The notes under the pieces: model-generated | The model's input: the letters and a program-made list of their open reading frames with translations, nothing else | Told to the model about the DNA's origin: nothing | Databases searched by the model: none | Translations under genes and position numbers: made by a program | In this document: piece after piece, positions 1 through 5,987 of the stretch | Numbering within the stretch: position 1 is the first letter of the stretch | Layout: every line of letters begins with the position of its first letter | IMG/VR virus record: IMGVR_UViG_3300047509_000142 | Location: 1-37,874 of that record | Source: a virus | DNA: 37,874 nt | Direction: 5' to 3' (one strand)

Positions 1-136
1 ACACGCGGGCGTACACGCGGGCGTACACGCGGGCGTACACGCGGTCGGACACGCGGTCGGACACGCGGGCGTACACGCGGGCGGACACGCGGGCGTACAC
101 GCGGGCGTCCACGCGGGCGTACACGCGGGCGGACAC
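1..136. repeat. 12-bp tandem repeat array, left end
   Basis: Eleven full units of MCACGCGGKCGK plus a partial one run from base 1 without interruption. Only three positions vary: the first base (A or C), base 9 (G or T) and base 12 (T or G). On the minus strand these fall in two adjacent codons, giving Ser/Tyr/Asp and Ala/Asp between invariant Val (GTG) and Arg (CGC) codons. The array continues in register at the right end of the window. Confidence 0.97.
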
Positions 137-157
137 GCCTGATCCCAGCTGTTGCAT
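1..157 (-). CDS. Tetrapeptide-repeat protein 1, N-terminal part (continues at 37874)
   Basis: No function is known. The ATG (157-155) overlaps the TGA of the DUF6745-like gene as TGATG, so translation is probably coupled to it. The product begins MQQLGSG and then runs as V-x-[A/D]-R units, where x is Ser, Tyr or Asp; eleven full units lie before the window edge. The frame stays open at base 1 and is in phase with the frame entering at 37874. If the molecule is circular the gene ends at 37621 and encodes 136 residues: a 7-residue head, 31 repeat units and the tail VRRLQ. The head resembles the MKQLG heads of the two following ORFs, which supports coding on this strand rather than on the open plus-strand frames. 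There is no signal peptide or membrane segment. The protein would be rich in Arg and Val. The number of units may be affected by assembly. Confidence 0.7.
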   Translation of the reverse strand, partial: MQQLGSGVSARVYARVDARVYARVSARVYARVSDRVSDRVYARVYARVYARV

Positions 158-162
158 CAGGC
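137..162 (-). promoter_or_regulatory. Hairpin over the DUF6745 stop / repeat-ORF start
   Basis: GCCTGAT (137-143) and ATCAGGC (156-162) form a perfect 7-bp inverted repeat with a 12-nt loop. In the minus-strand mRNA the first arm contains the TGA of the upstream gene and most of the overlapping AUG of repeat ORF 1. Closed, the hairpin would hide the start; a ribosome finishing the upstream gene would open it. This is a plausible coupling device. There is no U-tract, so it is not a typical terminator. Confidence 0.5.
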
Positions 163-1080
163 TTCTACCCGGTACCGTAGTTCTGGGTTTTTGTTGCAAG
201 CGCGCGCGACGGCCGCCGGGTCCATGTTGCGGCGGCACACCGCCTGCCATTTGCGCGCCGCTTGCGCGGATGTCAGCTCACCATGTACCGGTTCGCAGTA
301 ATACGGCTGCGACTTGTTTTGCAGCGGCGGACTCTGTTTACCGATGATGTTTTGGTCGGGAGCTCGGTAAAGGTCGTAGCTCAGGTCGGTGACAGGGTCT
401 TTCCACTCGCTGATTTTTTCGCAATTGAGCAACTTCAAGAAGTTGTCCCAGCCGAGCCGCTCTGCCAAGGCCCTCCGTTCCTCCGTGTTCAGAACCATCG
501 CGGCCTTGGCGTCGATCGTCTCCGGCGTTTCGATGATCTGCTGCGTCACGAAAACCCCGTGCCATAGCCATTCGGAATAGCCATCACGCCACGAAATCGC
601 CGGCCCGCGTTCGGCATGCAGCTGGTTGTCCGCGTCCGTCAGGCACGTGGCCGGCAGTCGCACAACCAGAGCGCGATCGTCGCACAAGATGGTGTCGTAG
701 ACTCCGTTTAGCAGCAGATTGCGAATCTTGCAGAAGTCGATGGTTTCCTGCTCGTCTTCTTCCAAGACCCCGAGTCGGCGATACGTTTCGTAGCGCGAAG
801 TCCAGCCAGCTCGGCCAGCGCCGGTCCAGTCAAAAAACGGCGACGCGATGCCTAGTTCTTTCGCGCGCAGCAGCGCAGCGCATGGACTATCGACGATTTC
901 GATCTCCGGCGTCTTGGCGTCGTACATCGAATAAATCAGGTCGAGCCCCGGGCGCACGCCATCCAGGTCCACTTCGTCGCCGCGTTGGAGCACCGTCAGG
1001 TACTCGTTCGCGACAATCTCCAGCACAGCCTCTTGTTCGGCGGTCAGCTCTCTGAGCATCACGTTTTCCTTGCTTGCCAT
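157..1080 (-). CDS. DUF6745-like protein
   Basis: 307 residues, molecular function unknown. The pattern matches what I remember of the DUF6745 family: a DSP(C/L)AA motif near residues 64-69, an FFDW...GW segment near 82-93, LHAERGPAISWRDG at 154-167 followed by a WHGVFV motif at 173-178, and an ERR..LAERLGW segment near 201-211. From memory, many family members elsewhere carry a run of [x][A/D]SV tetrapeptides just after the DSP motif. Here that run is absent, but a similar four-residue repeat is encoded in the next genes downstream. No signal peptide or membrane segment is visible. The start ATG lies 10 bp after the stop of the 1091-1414 gene, with a weak AAGG about 8 nt upstream. Last single-copy gene of the early operon. 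Family name from recall, not a search. Confidence 0.75.
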   Translation of the reverse strand: MASKENVMLRELTAEQEAVLEIVANEYLTVLQRGDEVDLDGVRPGLDLIYSMYDAKTPEIEIVDSPCAALLRAKELGIASPFFDWTGAGRAGWTSRYETYRRLGVLEEDEQETIDFCKIRNLLLNGVYDTILCDDRALVVRLPATCLTDADNQLHAERGPAISWRDGYSEWLWHGVFVTQQIIETPETIDAKAAMVLNTEERRALAERLGWDNFLKLLNCEKISEWKDPVTDLSYDLYRAPDQNIIGKQSPPLQNKSQPYYCEPVHGELTSAQAARKWQAVCRRNMDPAAVARACNKNPELRYRVEA

Positions 1081-1090
1081 GGTGGGACCT

Positions 1091-1414
1091 TCAGTCGATT
1101 ACGGCGCGAGCGAGCTCGCCATTCATTTCGGTGAGCGGGTAGACTTCGTTGTCTCCGGCCAGCATCGTGATTGCCGTATGGCGGCCGAGGTGAGTCAGCT
1201 CCACGTCGCGCGACAAGCGGAGCCATTGCGTACCGTCCACATCGGCGTATTCGGCAGCCTCGAAATCGTCGATTCGGTGGGGCGCGCTATCGTGGCCCGC
1301 GAGAATGATCGGCGCGGTCGCGCGCTTCAGTAGCGGCAGCACGGTTGCCGGAATGGGCGTGCGGTTGATGACTAGGTCGCCGTGGCGCGCGTCGAGTTCG
1401 TTCGGTAGGTCCAT
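1091..1414 (-). CDS. Small HGD-type protein, partner of DUF6745
   Basis: 107 residues. Features seen: ARHGDLVI at the N-terminus, IP...V, an ILAGHDSAPHRI segment in the middle, then WLRLSRDVELTHLGRHTAI and a C-terminal EVYPLTE. This order resembles small proteins that I recall beside DUF6745 genes (HGD...IP...LAxGE..GHAH...YLRV...LTHEEH..I), although here several of the His/Glu positions are changed. Function unknown. A good AGGAG lies 5 nt before the ATG. It follows a 165-bp gap after the exonuclease-annealase gene and precedes the DUF6745-like gene by 10 bp, so the two are almost certainly co-transcribed. Confidence 0.65.
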   Translation of the reverse strand: MDLPNELDARHGDLVINRTPIPATVLPLLKRATAPIILAGHDSAPHRIDDFEAAEYADVDGTQWLRLSRDVELTHLGRHTAITMLAGDNEVYPLTEMNGELARAVID

Positions 1415-1532
1415 TGGTGCTCCTGTTGGGTTGAATGCGGAACTCTCTCCGCGGTCACGCTTGCTGCCTATTGGCTTGCGTTACGCCTAGTGTCTTGGCA
1501 GCTGGACCCGACCCGTGTAGCCCGATTGGCAC

Positions 1533-1577
1533 GAGTCGAAAGGGCGTCGCGCTTGCGCGCGCTCGGGGCCCTGACTC
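1533..1577 (-). other. Long hairpin after the exonuclease-annealase stop
   Basis: Three nested stems: GAGTC/GACTC, AGGGC/GCCCT and CGCGC/GCGCG, closed by a GCAA loop (GNRA type) when read on the minus strand. It starts 2 nt after the stop of the 1580-3064 gene and lies in the 165-bp gap before the HGD-type gene. There is no T-run, so it may be an RNA-processing or stability element, a partial attenuator, or a Rho-related structure. The rest of the gap (1415-1532) shows only the ribosome binding site of the next gene. Confidence 0.5.
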
Positions 1578-1579
1578 TT

Positions 1580-3064
1580 TCAGGCCGCCATCTCATCCGG
1601 CGAATACAGGCCCATCGTCGCGCCCGGTGCGATGACGCGACCGAGCTGAACCCCACCCGTCTTGCGCAGCATCTCGTCGGGGCGCTTGTCCCAATTGCTG
1701 TTTGGCTTCACCAGGCCAGCCTTCTTCGCCTGGTCGATGGTGTAGCGCAGCTTGATCGGTGGGCGCCCCGCCGCCGCGCCTTGTTTGCTCTGCCCCTCCC
1801 ATTCCGCGTACGTCGCGTCACCGCCGACGAATTCGAGGTATTCGCACTCAGGCGACGCCTTGGCGCGCGCGATGATGAAGTGCGCGTGTGGGCATGGCTT
1901 CCCTTCTACAATGTGAAACAGGTCGAGACTCGTGAGCGCCCCGAGCCCCATCTCGCGGCCTCGAATGATGACGGCGAAGATGGCTTCGGCGGACGGGAAG
2001 CGCGAGTAGAGCCGCGAGTTGTACAGGTCCTGCGCGAGCTTGTACGCGAGCCCGAGCGTCGTCGGTTCCAGGGCGAGGTCCCAGCTTGGCGGCGCCAGGG
2101 CCGCATGCTTCACCTGTACGAGCTCGGCTCTCTCTGTCCTGCGCTCTGGCGCGGGCGCCGCGTCTCCCTGCGCAGCCGGCGGGGGCTCGCTTGGCGTCGT
2201 CGATGCCCCTGGCTCGGACTTGGGAGCGGGCTCGAAATCAGCGTCGTCGAATCCGATGGAATTGGTGCTAGTGGTCAACGGTTTGATCTCCCTGGTCTCG
2301 TACAGCTCAGCAAAATTGATCGGCACGTCGTAGCGTAGCGACACGAGCTTGACGGTCGTCGGCAACCACGCGAGCGCTTCTTTTAGCTTCACGTCGATAG
2401 TCAGCGTCGCCACCGGTTTCGCGCGAGGCTTCACGACTTCGAGCATTACCTGCTCTAGCGTGACGTACTCTTCCAGTAGCTTTGCCGCGCCCCTGGGGCC
2501 GACGCCTTGCACTCCGCGCACGTTGTCGCTCGAGTCGCCGCAGATGGCGAGATAATCGCGCATCTGCTCAGGCCAGACGCCGAACTTCGCGCGCACGCCG
2601 TCTCGCGTCAGTAGCTCGCCAGTCTTCGGGCTCGCCCACGACACGCCGTACTGCACGAGCTGGGTCAAATCCTTGTCGGCACTCGCGACAACAACCTCGT
2701 GCCCAGCGGCTACTGCGGCACGGCAGGCCGTAGCGAGCACGTCATCCGCCTCGAAGCCTTCCGCCTCCCACAGCAAGAGCCCGTCCTTCGCCAGCGTATC
2801 CTTGGCCAGGCGCATCTGCTCGAAAGCGGCGGAATCGCGCGGCGGGCGGTGCGCCTTGTAGCTCGGCTCCAGCTCTTTGCGGAAATTCGACGGCGAATCG
2901 CAGCACACCGCGACCAGCGAATACGGGTAGCCCTCGCGCAGGCGACGCACCTGGTTGACCGAGCGGTCGTGCGCCGCGCTCATCTCGTCCTTGACCGACG
3001 AAAACCACGCGGGCCAGAAAATGGATCCCATATCAATCAGCAGGACAGGCCGTTGCGTGATCAT
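1580..3064 (-). CDS. 5'-3' exonuclease fused to RecT-like ssDNA-annealing domain
   Basis: 494 residues. Residues 1-258 are a PolA/FEN-type 5'-3' exonuclease: the acidic residues are present at D11, D56, the E105-A-D107-D108 cluster, D130/D132 and the GDSSDN motif at 176-181, followed by the GVQGVGPRGAAKLL helix-hairpin-helix. Residues about 258-315 are a Pro/Ala/Glu-rich linker. Residues about 318-494 resemble RecT-family annealing proteins: IFAVIIRGREMGLGALTSL, IVEGKP, CEYLEF, ATYAEW, RYTIDQAKKAGLV, a W..RPDEMLRK segment and MGLYSPDEM near the end. One uninterrupted frame spans both. Known families with these roles resect double strands and anneal the resulting single strands, as lambda Exo and Beta do from two genes. 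Start ATG overlaps the upstream stop (ATGA). Exonuclease part is secure; the annealase call rests on motif memory. Confidence 0.8.
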   Translation of the reverse strand: MITQRPVLLIDMGSIFWPAWFSSVKDEMSAAHDRSVNQVRRLREGYPYSLVAVCCDSPSNFRKELEPSYKAHRPPRDSAAFEQMRLAKDTLAKDGLLLWEAEGFEADDVLATACRAAVAAGHEVVVASADKDLTQLVQYGVSWASPKTGELLTRDGVRAKFGVWPEQMRDYLAICGDSSDNVRGVQGVGPRGAAKLLEEYVTLEQVMLEVVKPRAKPVATLTIDVKLKEALAWLPTTVKLVSLRYDVPINFAELYETREIKPLTTSTNSIGFDDADFEPAPKSEPGASTTPSEPPPAAQGDAAPAPERRTERAELVQVKHAALAPPSWDLALEPTTLGLAYKLAQDLYNSRLYSRFPSAEAIFAVIIRGREMGLGALTSLDLFHIVEGKPCPHAHFIIARAKASPECEYLEFVGGDATYAEWEGQSKQGAAAGRPPIKLRYTIDQAKKAGLVKPNSNWDKRPDEMLRKTGGVQLGRVIAPGATMGLYSPDEMAA

Positions 3065-3324
3065 GCTTTCTCCAATTCGTCGAACACCGCACGCAGCCTG
3101 ACCACGCTCGCCTCGAGTCCGCGGAGCCCGCCGGCAGCCATGCGCGTGTCGCCGTGCATCAACTCGTCAATCAGGCTGTGCAGGTTGCTGTTACAGGTCT
3201 GCGCCCATGCGAGCGCCGAGTCTTCCATGGCTTCGCGTGATGGCTTCGCTTTGACGACGCTGCCGCCGGGGAACCGAAGCGCTAGCGCCTCGTCGATGAG
3301 CGCGACCTCGCTGGCGGCGCTCAC
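3061..3324 (-). CDS. Hypothetical early protein
   Basis: 87 residues, not recognised. Mostly helical in appearance, with a C-terminal segment ending in VRLRAVFDELEKA. No cysteines pattern, signal or membrane segment. It overlaps the ParB-like gene upstream by 4 bp and the exonuclease-annealase gene downstream by 4 bp (ATGA), so it belongs to the same transcript and may serve recombination or replication. Confidence 0.65.
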   Translation of the reverse strand: MSAASEVALIDEALALRFPGGSVVKAKPSREAMEDSALAWAQTCNSNLHSLIDELMHGDTRMAAGGLRGLEASVVRLRAVFDELEKA

Positions 3325-4139
3325 TTTTCGAACCCCGGTTTGGTGAGCGTGATGACGATGTCAGCGCCGGGCGTGTTCGGCAGCTTGAGCGTGCGGCGCT
3401 TGGTCGTCACGAAGCGGTAGCCAGCCTCGCCCGAATAGACCGAGCGCTGCTCTTTGTTGCACAGAAAGTGCGTCACGCAATTGAGGCAGGCAAGCGCGCT
3501 GTCCCAGGGCTGCAACGCGCGCCGGTTGGCTTCGAGCCACCCACGGAGCGCGAATGCCGGGTCGCCACGCTTGAGCATTTCTCCGCGCGAGACCTGTGCC
3601 GCGAATTCGACAACGCGATCGCTGACTGGCACGGCCCAAACCAACGCAGCGATGATGCCGCCGAAAAGCTTGTCGCGGCCCGGAACGGGGGCCAGCGCCG
3701 CTAAGTCATCGGCGAAAAGCTCGTACACGGCCGTGCTCTGCGCCGCGGTCATGTTCGTCGTGAACTGGTAGCCATCAACGAAGCCACGGAGCACCTTGCA
3801 GGCCGCGATCGTCTTGGTCGTGTAACCCGTCAGGTAGCTCGTGGTGCGCTTGCGGTGCGTGTCGATCGGGTCGCCGATTTCGCTACCCGAGTTTTCGGCC
3901 ACGAGGATTTCGACCGTCTTGCCGGCTTGCACGATCGCGTTGAGCCGGTGCTGACCGTCGATGAGGCAGCCGTCGCCGTCAAAGCAGATACCCTGATGCG
4001 TGATTTTCCAGTTGCCGTTGGCGATGTCCCCCGCGATGGCATCGACGATCGCCTGCGAGATACGGCGATTTTTCGGGTGGTTTTTCTTCAGCCACTTTTC
4101 GGCCATCGCTGGCGTGACCTTTTTCAGCTCGATATTCAC
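3321..4139 (-). CDS. ParB/sulfiredoxin-like domain protein
   Basis: 272 residues from a GTG start. The N-terminal half carries the ParB/Srx signature: a K-x-H-P-K-N-R-R-I-S segment, IANGNWKITHQGICFDGDG, then DGQHRLNAIVQAGKTVEILV. Proteins with this fold bind or cleave nucleic acid, or act as nucleotide-dependent clamps; no C-terminal DNA-binding domain that would show a partition role is recognised here. The GTG at 4139 is chosen because GGGAGG lies 5 nt upstream and GTGA overlaps the previous stop; the frame is also open further upstream but without such a signal. The C-terminal half is unrecognised. Member of the early operon. Confidence 0.7.
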   Translation of the reverse strand: MNIELKKVTPAMAEKWLKKNHPKNRRISQAIVDAIAGDIANGNWKITHQGICFDGDGCLIDGQHRLNAIVQAGKTVEILVAENSGSEIGDPIDTHRKRTTSYLTGYTTKTIAACKVLRGFVDGYQFTTNMTAAQSTAVYELFADDLAALAPVPGRDKLFGGIIAALVWAVPVSDRVVEFAAQVSRGEMLKRGDPAFALRGWLEANRRALQPWDSALACLNCVTHFLCNKEQRSVYSGEAGYRFVTTKRRTLKLPNTPGADIVITLTKPGFEK

Positions 4140-4396
4140 GACGCCTCCCTCATTGCGTAAGCGCGCTCGCTGCGCGAATTGAACGGCAGCCGCACGAGAT
4201 GCGCCGTGCGGAACCACTCACCGCTCAGCCACTGGAATTGGTCGGCGCGCTCTTTCTCGAGCTGCGCGGCAGCCTTGGCTTGCGATTCCTCCCAGCACGC
4301 GAGGCAGCTGCCGTCATTGCCCTCGTGGGGCTCGTCGGGTAGCTCGGCGCCACATGCCACGCACTGAGCGGGCGCCACGTCGTACAGGCCGATCAC
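4136..4396 (-). CDS. Small zinc-ribbon protein
   Basis: 86 residues from a GTG start overlapping the previous stop. Two CxxC pairs (CVAC near residue 12 and CLAC near residue 32) are spaced as in a zinc ribbon. The C-terminal half is charged and helical, with WFRTAHLVRLPF. Likely a nucleic-acid or protein-binding accessory factor; the exact role is unknown. It sits directly before the ParB-like gene. Confidence 0.65.
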   Translation of the reverse strand: MIGLYDVAPAQCVACGAELPDEPHEGNDGSCLACWEESQAKAAAQLEKERADQFQWLSGEWFRTAHLVRLPFNSRSERAYAMREAS

Positions 4397-4827
4397 GACG
4401 CGCTCTCCGGATGCAGTCGATGCTCAGTCGCGTCGGGGTCATCAGCGTCGAGCCAAGCGTCGTACGCGCGCCAGTCGGGATGGCTGATGCCGTCCGCCCC
4501 GACAGGGAACGATACGCTTTCGGACGCCCGCAGCAGACGACACCCCTCTCGCATGTGGGCTAACTCGATCTCAGCAACCGCGCGTGTTGGCGGCGCCGCC
4601 GGCAGGAGCTTCGCGTCGTAGCTCGCCAACAGCGCGCGAATCACCTCGACCGGGATGCGCGTCAGGCCGAAGTGGTCGGCGCCCATGTCGAGGAGGCTCT
4701 GGTCGCGCTCGTCGGCAACCGTGAATTCGCCGTCGTCCTGGACCTCGACGTAGCTGCCGCCGGCAGTCGCGGGCTCAGCGTAGTCAGGGAGCACCTTCCA
4801 ACCGGCGATAATTGGCGCCGCGGTCAC
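4393..4827 (-). CDS. Hypothetical early protein
   Basis: 144 residues from a GTG start that overlaps the upstream stop (GTGA). Acidic protein, no recognised domain. The middle has an HFGLTRIPVEVIRALLASYDAKLLP segment in two helices, and the C-terminus is rich in Asp and Trp (PDWRAYDAWLDADDPDA). No membrane segment. Co-transcribed with the rest of the early operon. Confidence 0.6.
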   Translation of the reverse strand: MTAAPIIAGWKVLPDYAEPATAGGSYVEVQDDGEFTVADERDQSLLDMGADHFGLTRIPVEVIRALLASYDAKLLPAAPPTRAVAEIELAHMREGCRLLRASESVSFPVGADGISHPDWRAYDAWLDADDPDATEHRLHPESAS

Positions 4828-5006
4828 TGGAAACGCTCCGACGCGACCGACACCGTATGGCCTTGGTTCGCCCAGAACCGAGCGAGACGAAGCGCTCGCA
4901 GCTCACGCGCGGCGTACTGCTGCAACGTGGCGCGCGACGAAGCCAGCTCGCGGTATTCGCGCGCGGCCTCGGCGACGACACCCATGTAATGGTGAACGAC
5001 GCTCAT
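4824..5006 (-). CDS. Small hypothetical early protein
   Basis: 60 residues, not recognised. A basic helical segment (REYRELASSRATLQQYAAR) makes up the centre. ATG overlaps the stop of the upstream gene and its own stop overlaps the next GTG, both by 4 bp, which is the main support for it being real. Confidence 0.55.
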   Translation of the reverse strand: MSVVHHYMGVVAEAAREYRELASSRATLQQYAARELRALRLARFWANQGHTVSVASERFQ

Positions 5007-5200
5007 CGGCTACCCGCCTTGCGCAGCGGGTGAACGGTCGCGAGGCTCGTCGACTTGGCCTTGACCAGCCCCATCGGGCGGAAGGCGCGCAGCACGTCAC
5101 GCATGAGGGCGTCCGACTGCTCAGCGGCGTCCGGACGGTCGGATTCTGGGGTTTCGAGCACGGCGCGGATGGCGACCAGCTCGATTGCGATGCGATGCAT
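5003..5200 (-). CDS. First gene of the early-left operon (leaderless)
   Basis: 65 residues (MHRIAIELVAIR...), unrecognised, mainly helical with a basic C-terminus. The ATG at 5200 is chosen over upstream alternatives because it lies 7 nt after a TAATAC -10 box and right beside the second operator, so the transcript would begin at or next to the AUG. The Cro-like gene at 5988 has the same arrangement. A longer version starting upstream would need a ribosome site not seen in the sequence. Position as first repressor-controlled gene suggests an early regulatory or host-takeover role, but nothing in the sequence shows this. Confidence 0.6.
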   Translation of the reverse strand: MHRIAIELVAIRAVLETPESDRPDAAEQSDALMRDVLRAFRPMGLVKAKSTSLATVHPLRKAGSR

Positions 5201-5202
5201 GA

Positions 5203-5236
5203 GTAACGTATTACTATCGAGTAATTGGTTACGCAA
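5203..5236 (-). promoter_or_regulatory. Early-left promoter with two operators
   Basis: Minus strand: -35 TTGCGT (5236-5231), 17-bp spacer, -10 TAATAC (5213-5208), then 7 nt to the ATG at 5200. Two 12-bp palindromes, GTAACGTATTAC (5203-5214) and GTAATTGGTTAC (5221-5232), start 18 bp apart and cover both promoter boxes, so a bound repressor would block it. The same design is found at 5952-5985. Confidence 0.8.
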
Positions 5237-5464
5237 TACCCTCGCATCAAATAGGTGAGACATGCACCTACATGGACAATATGTGACAGCTTTGCACACG
5301 CACACTGGCGCGGTGTGGATTGCCCACGTAATGTGCGGCGTTCAGCTGCGAACCAAGAGGGTCCGATGCGAGTAGTGCTGCGGCGACTTGACGGGATGGC
5401 TACGGCGACGGCGGGGGGCCGGTCGATTCACGGGCCAGAAAAAGAGATTGCCGGCGTGCTCGAG
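5237..5464. other. Gap without a supported gene
   Basis: Lies between the early-left promoter and the 3' end of the repressor. Plus-strand frames are open here and run antisense into the repressor, but their composition looks like a shadow and there is no ribosome site in the right place. A short U-rich run follows the repressor stop on the minus strand (CTCTTTTTCT), without a clear hairpin. Nothing else is seen. Confidence 0.5.
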
Positions 5465-5896
5465 CTAGCGCGAATGCTCGTCGGCGGGGGCGGAGAGGGC
5501 GGCGGGGGCCTGCACATTTTCGAGCTTCTTAGCCAACAGCAAGGCGACCCAATAGTCGGCGCCGGGGTCTCGCTCGAGATCGGCGACGCTGGACACGGCA
5601 GCGATTATCGCCTTCGAGTAGCCAAGGACGTAAGCAGCGGCGATGGCGCGACGCCTGGAGGGATAAAGCGTGTCCTCAGGCAAATCCGCGGCGAAACTGC
5701 CGGTAGCGAGCCATTCGAATGAGACCTCGGCCGCCTTGGCGAGCTTCGCCAGCGTGCGGCTCTCCATGCTGTCGCGCCCGTCCTTGATCGCGAGACGCAC
5801 CGTGGCGCGCGGCACGTCCGCCTTCTGCGCCCATGACGACGGGTTCAGCCCGCGCAGGGCCATGACCTCACTGAGGCGTTCTGCCAGCGTGCTCAC
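5465..5896 (-). CDS. XRE-family phage repressor
   Basis: 143 residues from the GTG at 5896. Residues about 1-65 form an XRE helix-turn-helix: LAERLSEVMALRGLNPSSWAQ, then DVPRATVRLAI as recognition region and SRTLAKLAKAAEVSFEWLATG. The C-terminal half is Ala-rich and helical and contains no LexA/S24 Ser-Lys peptidase motifs, so RecA-driven self-cleavage is not expected. It is divergent from the Cro-like gene, with operators between and a further weak operator-like site (5907-5918) just before the start. No Shine-Dalgarno is seen; the start is therefore uncertain and upstream in-frame ATGs cannot be excluded. Likely maintains lysogeny by binding the paired palindromes at 5203-5232 and 5956-5985. 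Confidence 0.8.
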   Translation of the reverse strand: MSTLAERLSEVMALRGLNPSSWAQKADVPRATVRLAIKDGRDSMESRTLAKLAKAAEVSFEWLATGSFAADLPEDTLYPSRRRAIAAAYVLGYSKAIIAAVSSVADLERDPGADYWVALLLAKKLENVQAPAALSAPADEHSR

Positions 5897-5906
5897 AGGT
5901 GAGAGA

Positions 5907-5918
5907 GTAACTGAATAC
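5907..5918 (-). promoter_or_regulatory. Weak operator-like site before the repressor
   Basis: GTAACTGAATAC keeps the GTAAC half and the final TAC of the 12-bp operators but has a damaged second half. On the minus strand it overlaps a TATTCA box about 15 nt before the repressor GTG. It could mediate autoregulation. One imperfect site, so weakly supported. Confidence 0.3.
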
Positions 5919-5951
5919 GCCGCCATGCCGAGCCCGTGAAACGATTCGCGC

Positions 5952-5985
5952 TTGCGTAACCTGTTACCCTGGGGTAAGAGCTTAC
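5952..5985 (+). promoter_or_regulatory. Cro-like gene promoter with two operators
   Basis: -35 TTGCGT (5952-5957), 17-bp spacer, -10 TAAGAG (5975-5980), then 7 nt to the ATG at 5988. Palindromes GTAACCTGTTAC (5956-5967) and GTAAGAGCTTAC (5974-5985) start 18 bp apart and overlap the -35 and -10 boxes. The -35, spacer length, operator spacing and leaderless distance equal those at 5203-5236. Confidence 0.8.
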
Positions 5986-5987
5986 GC

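Noticed and set aside
1-136. Diversity-generating retroelement variable region
   Set aside because: No reverse transcriptase or template repeat is seen in the window, and changes are not limited to adenine positions of one template.
1490-1579. A tRNA on the plus strand (GTGTAGCCCGATTGGC resembles a D-arm)
   Set aside because: No matching acceptor, anticodon or T-arm can be drawn around it; the bases are better explained by the hairpin at 1533-1577.
1490-2338. 282-residue plus-strand ORF antisense to the exonuclease-annealase
   Set aside because: Very Arg-rich, typical of an antisense frame in high-GC DNA; the minus-strand gene has clear catalytic motifs.
5255-5722. 155-residue plus-strand ORF antisense to the repressor
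   Set aside because: Gly-rich shadow of the repressor gene, with no ribosome site and no recognisable domain.
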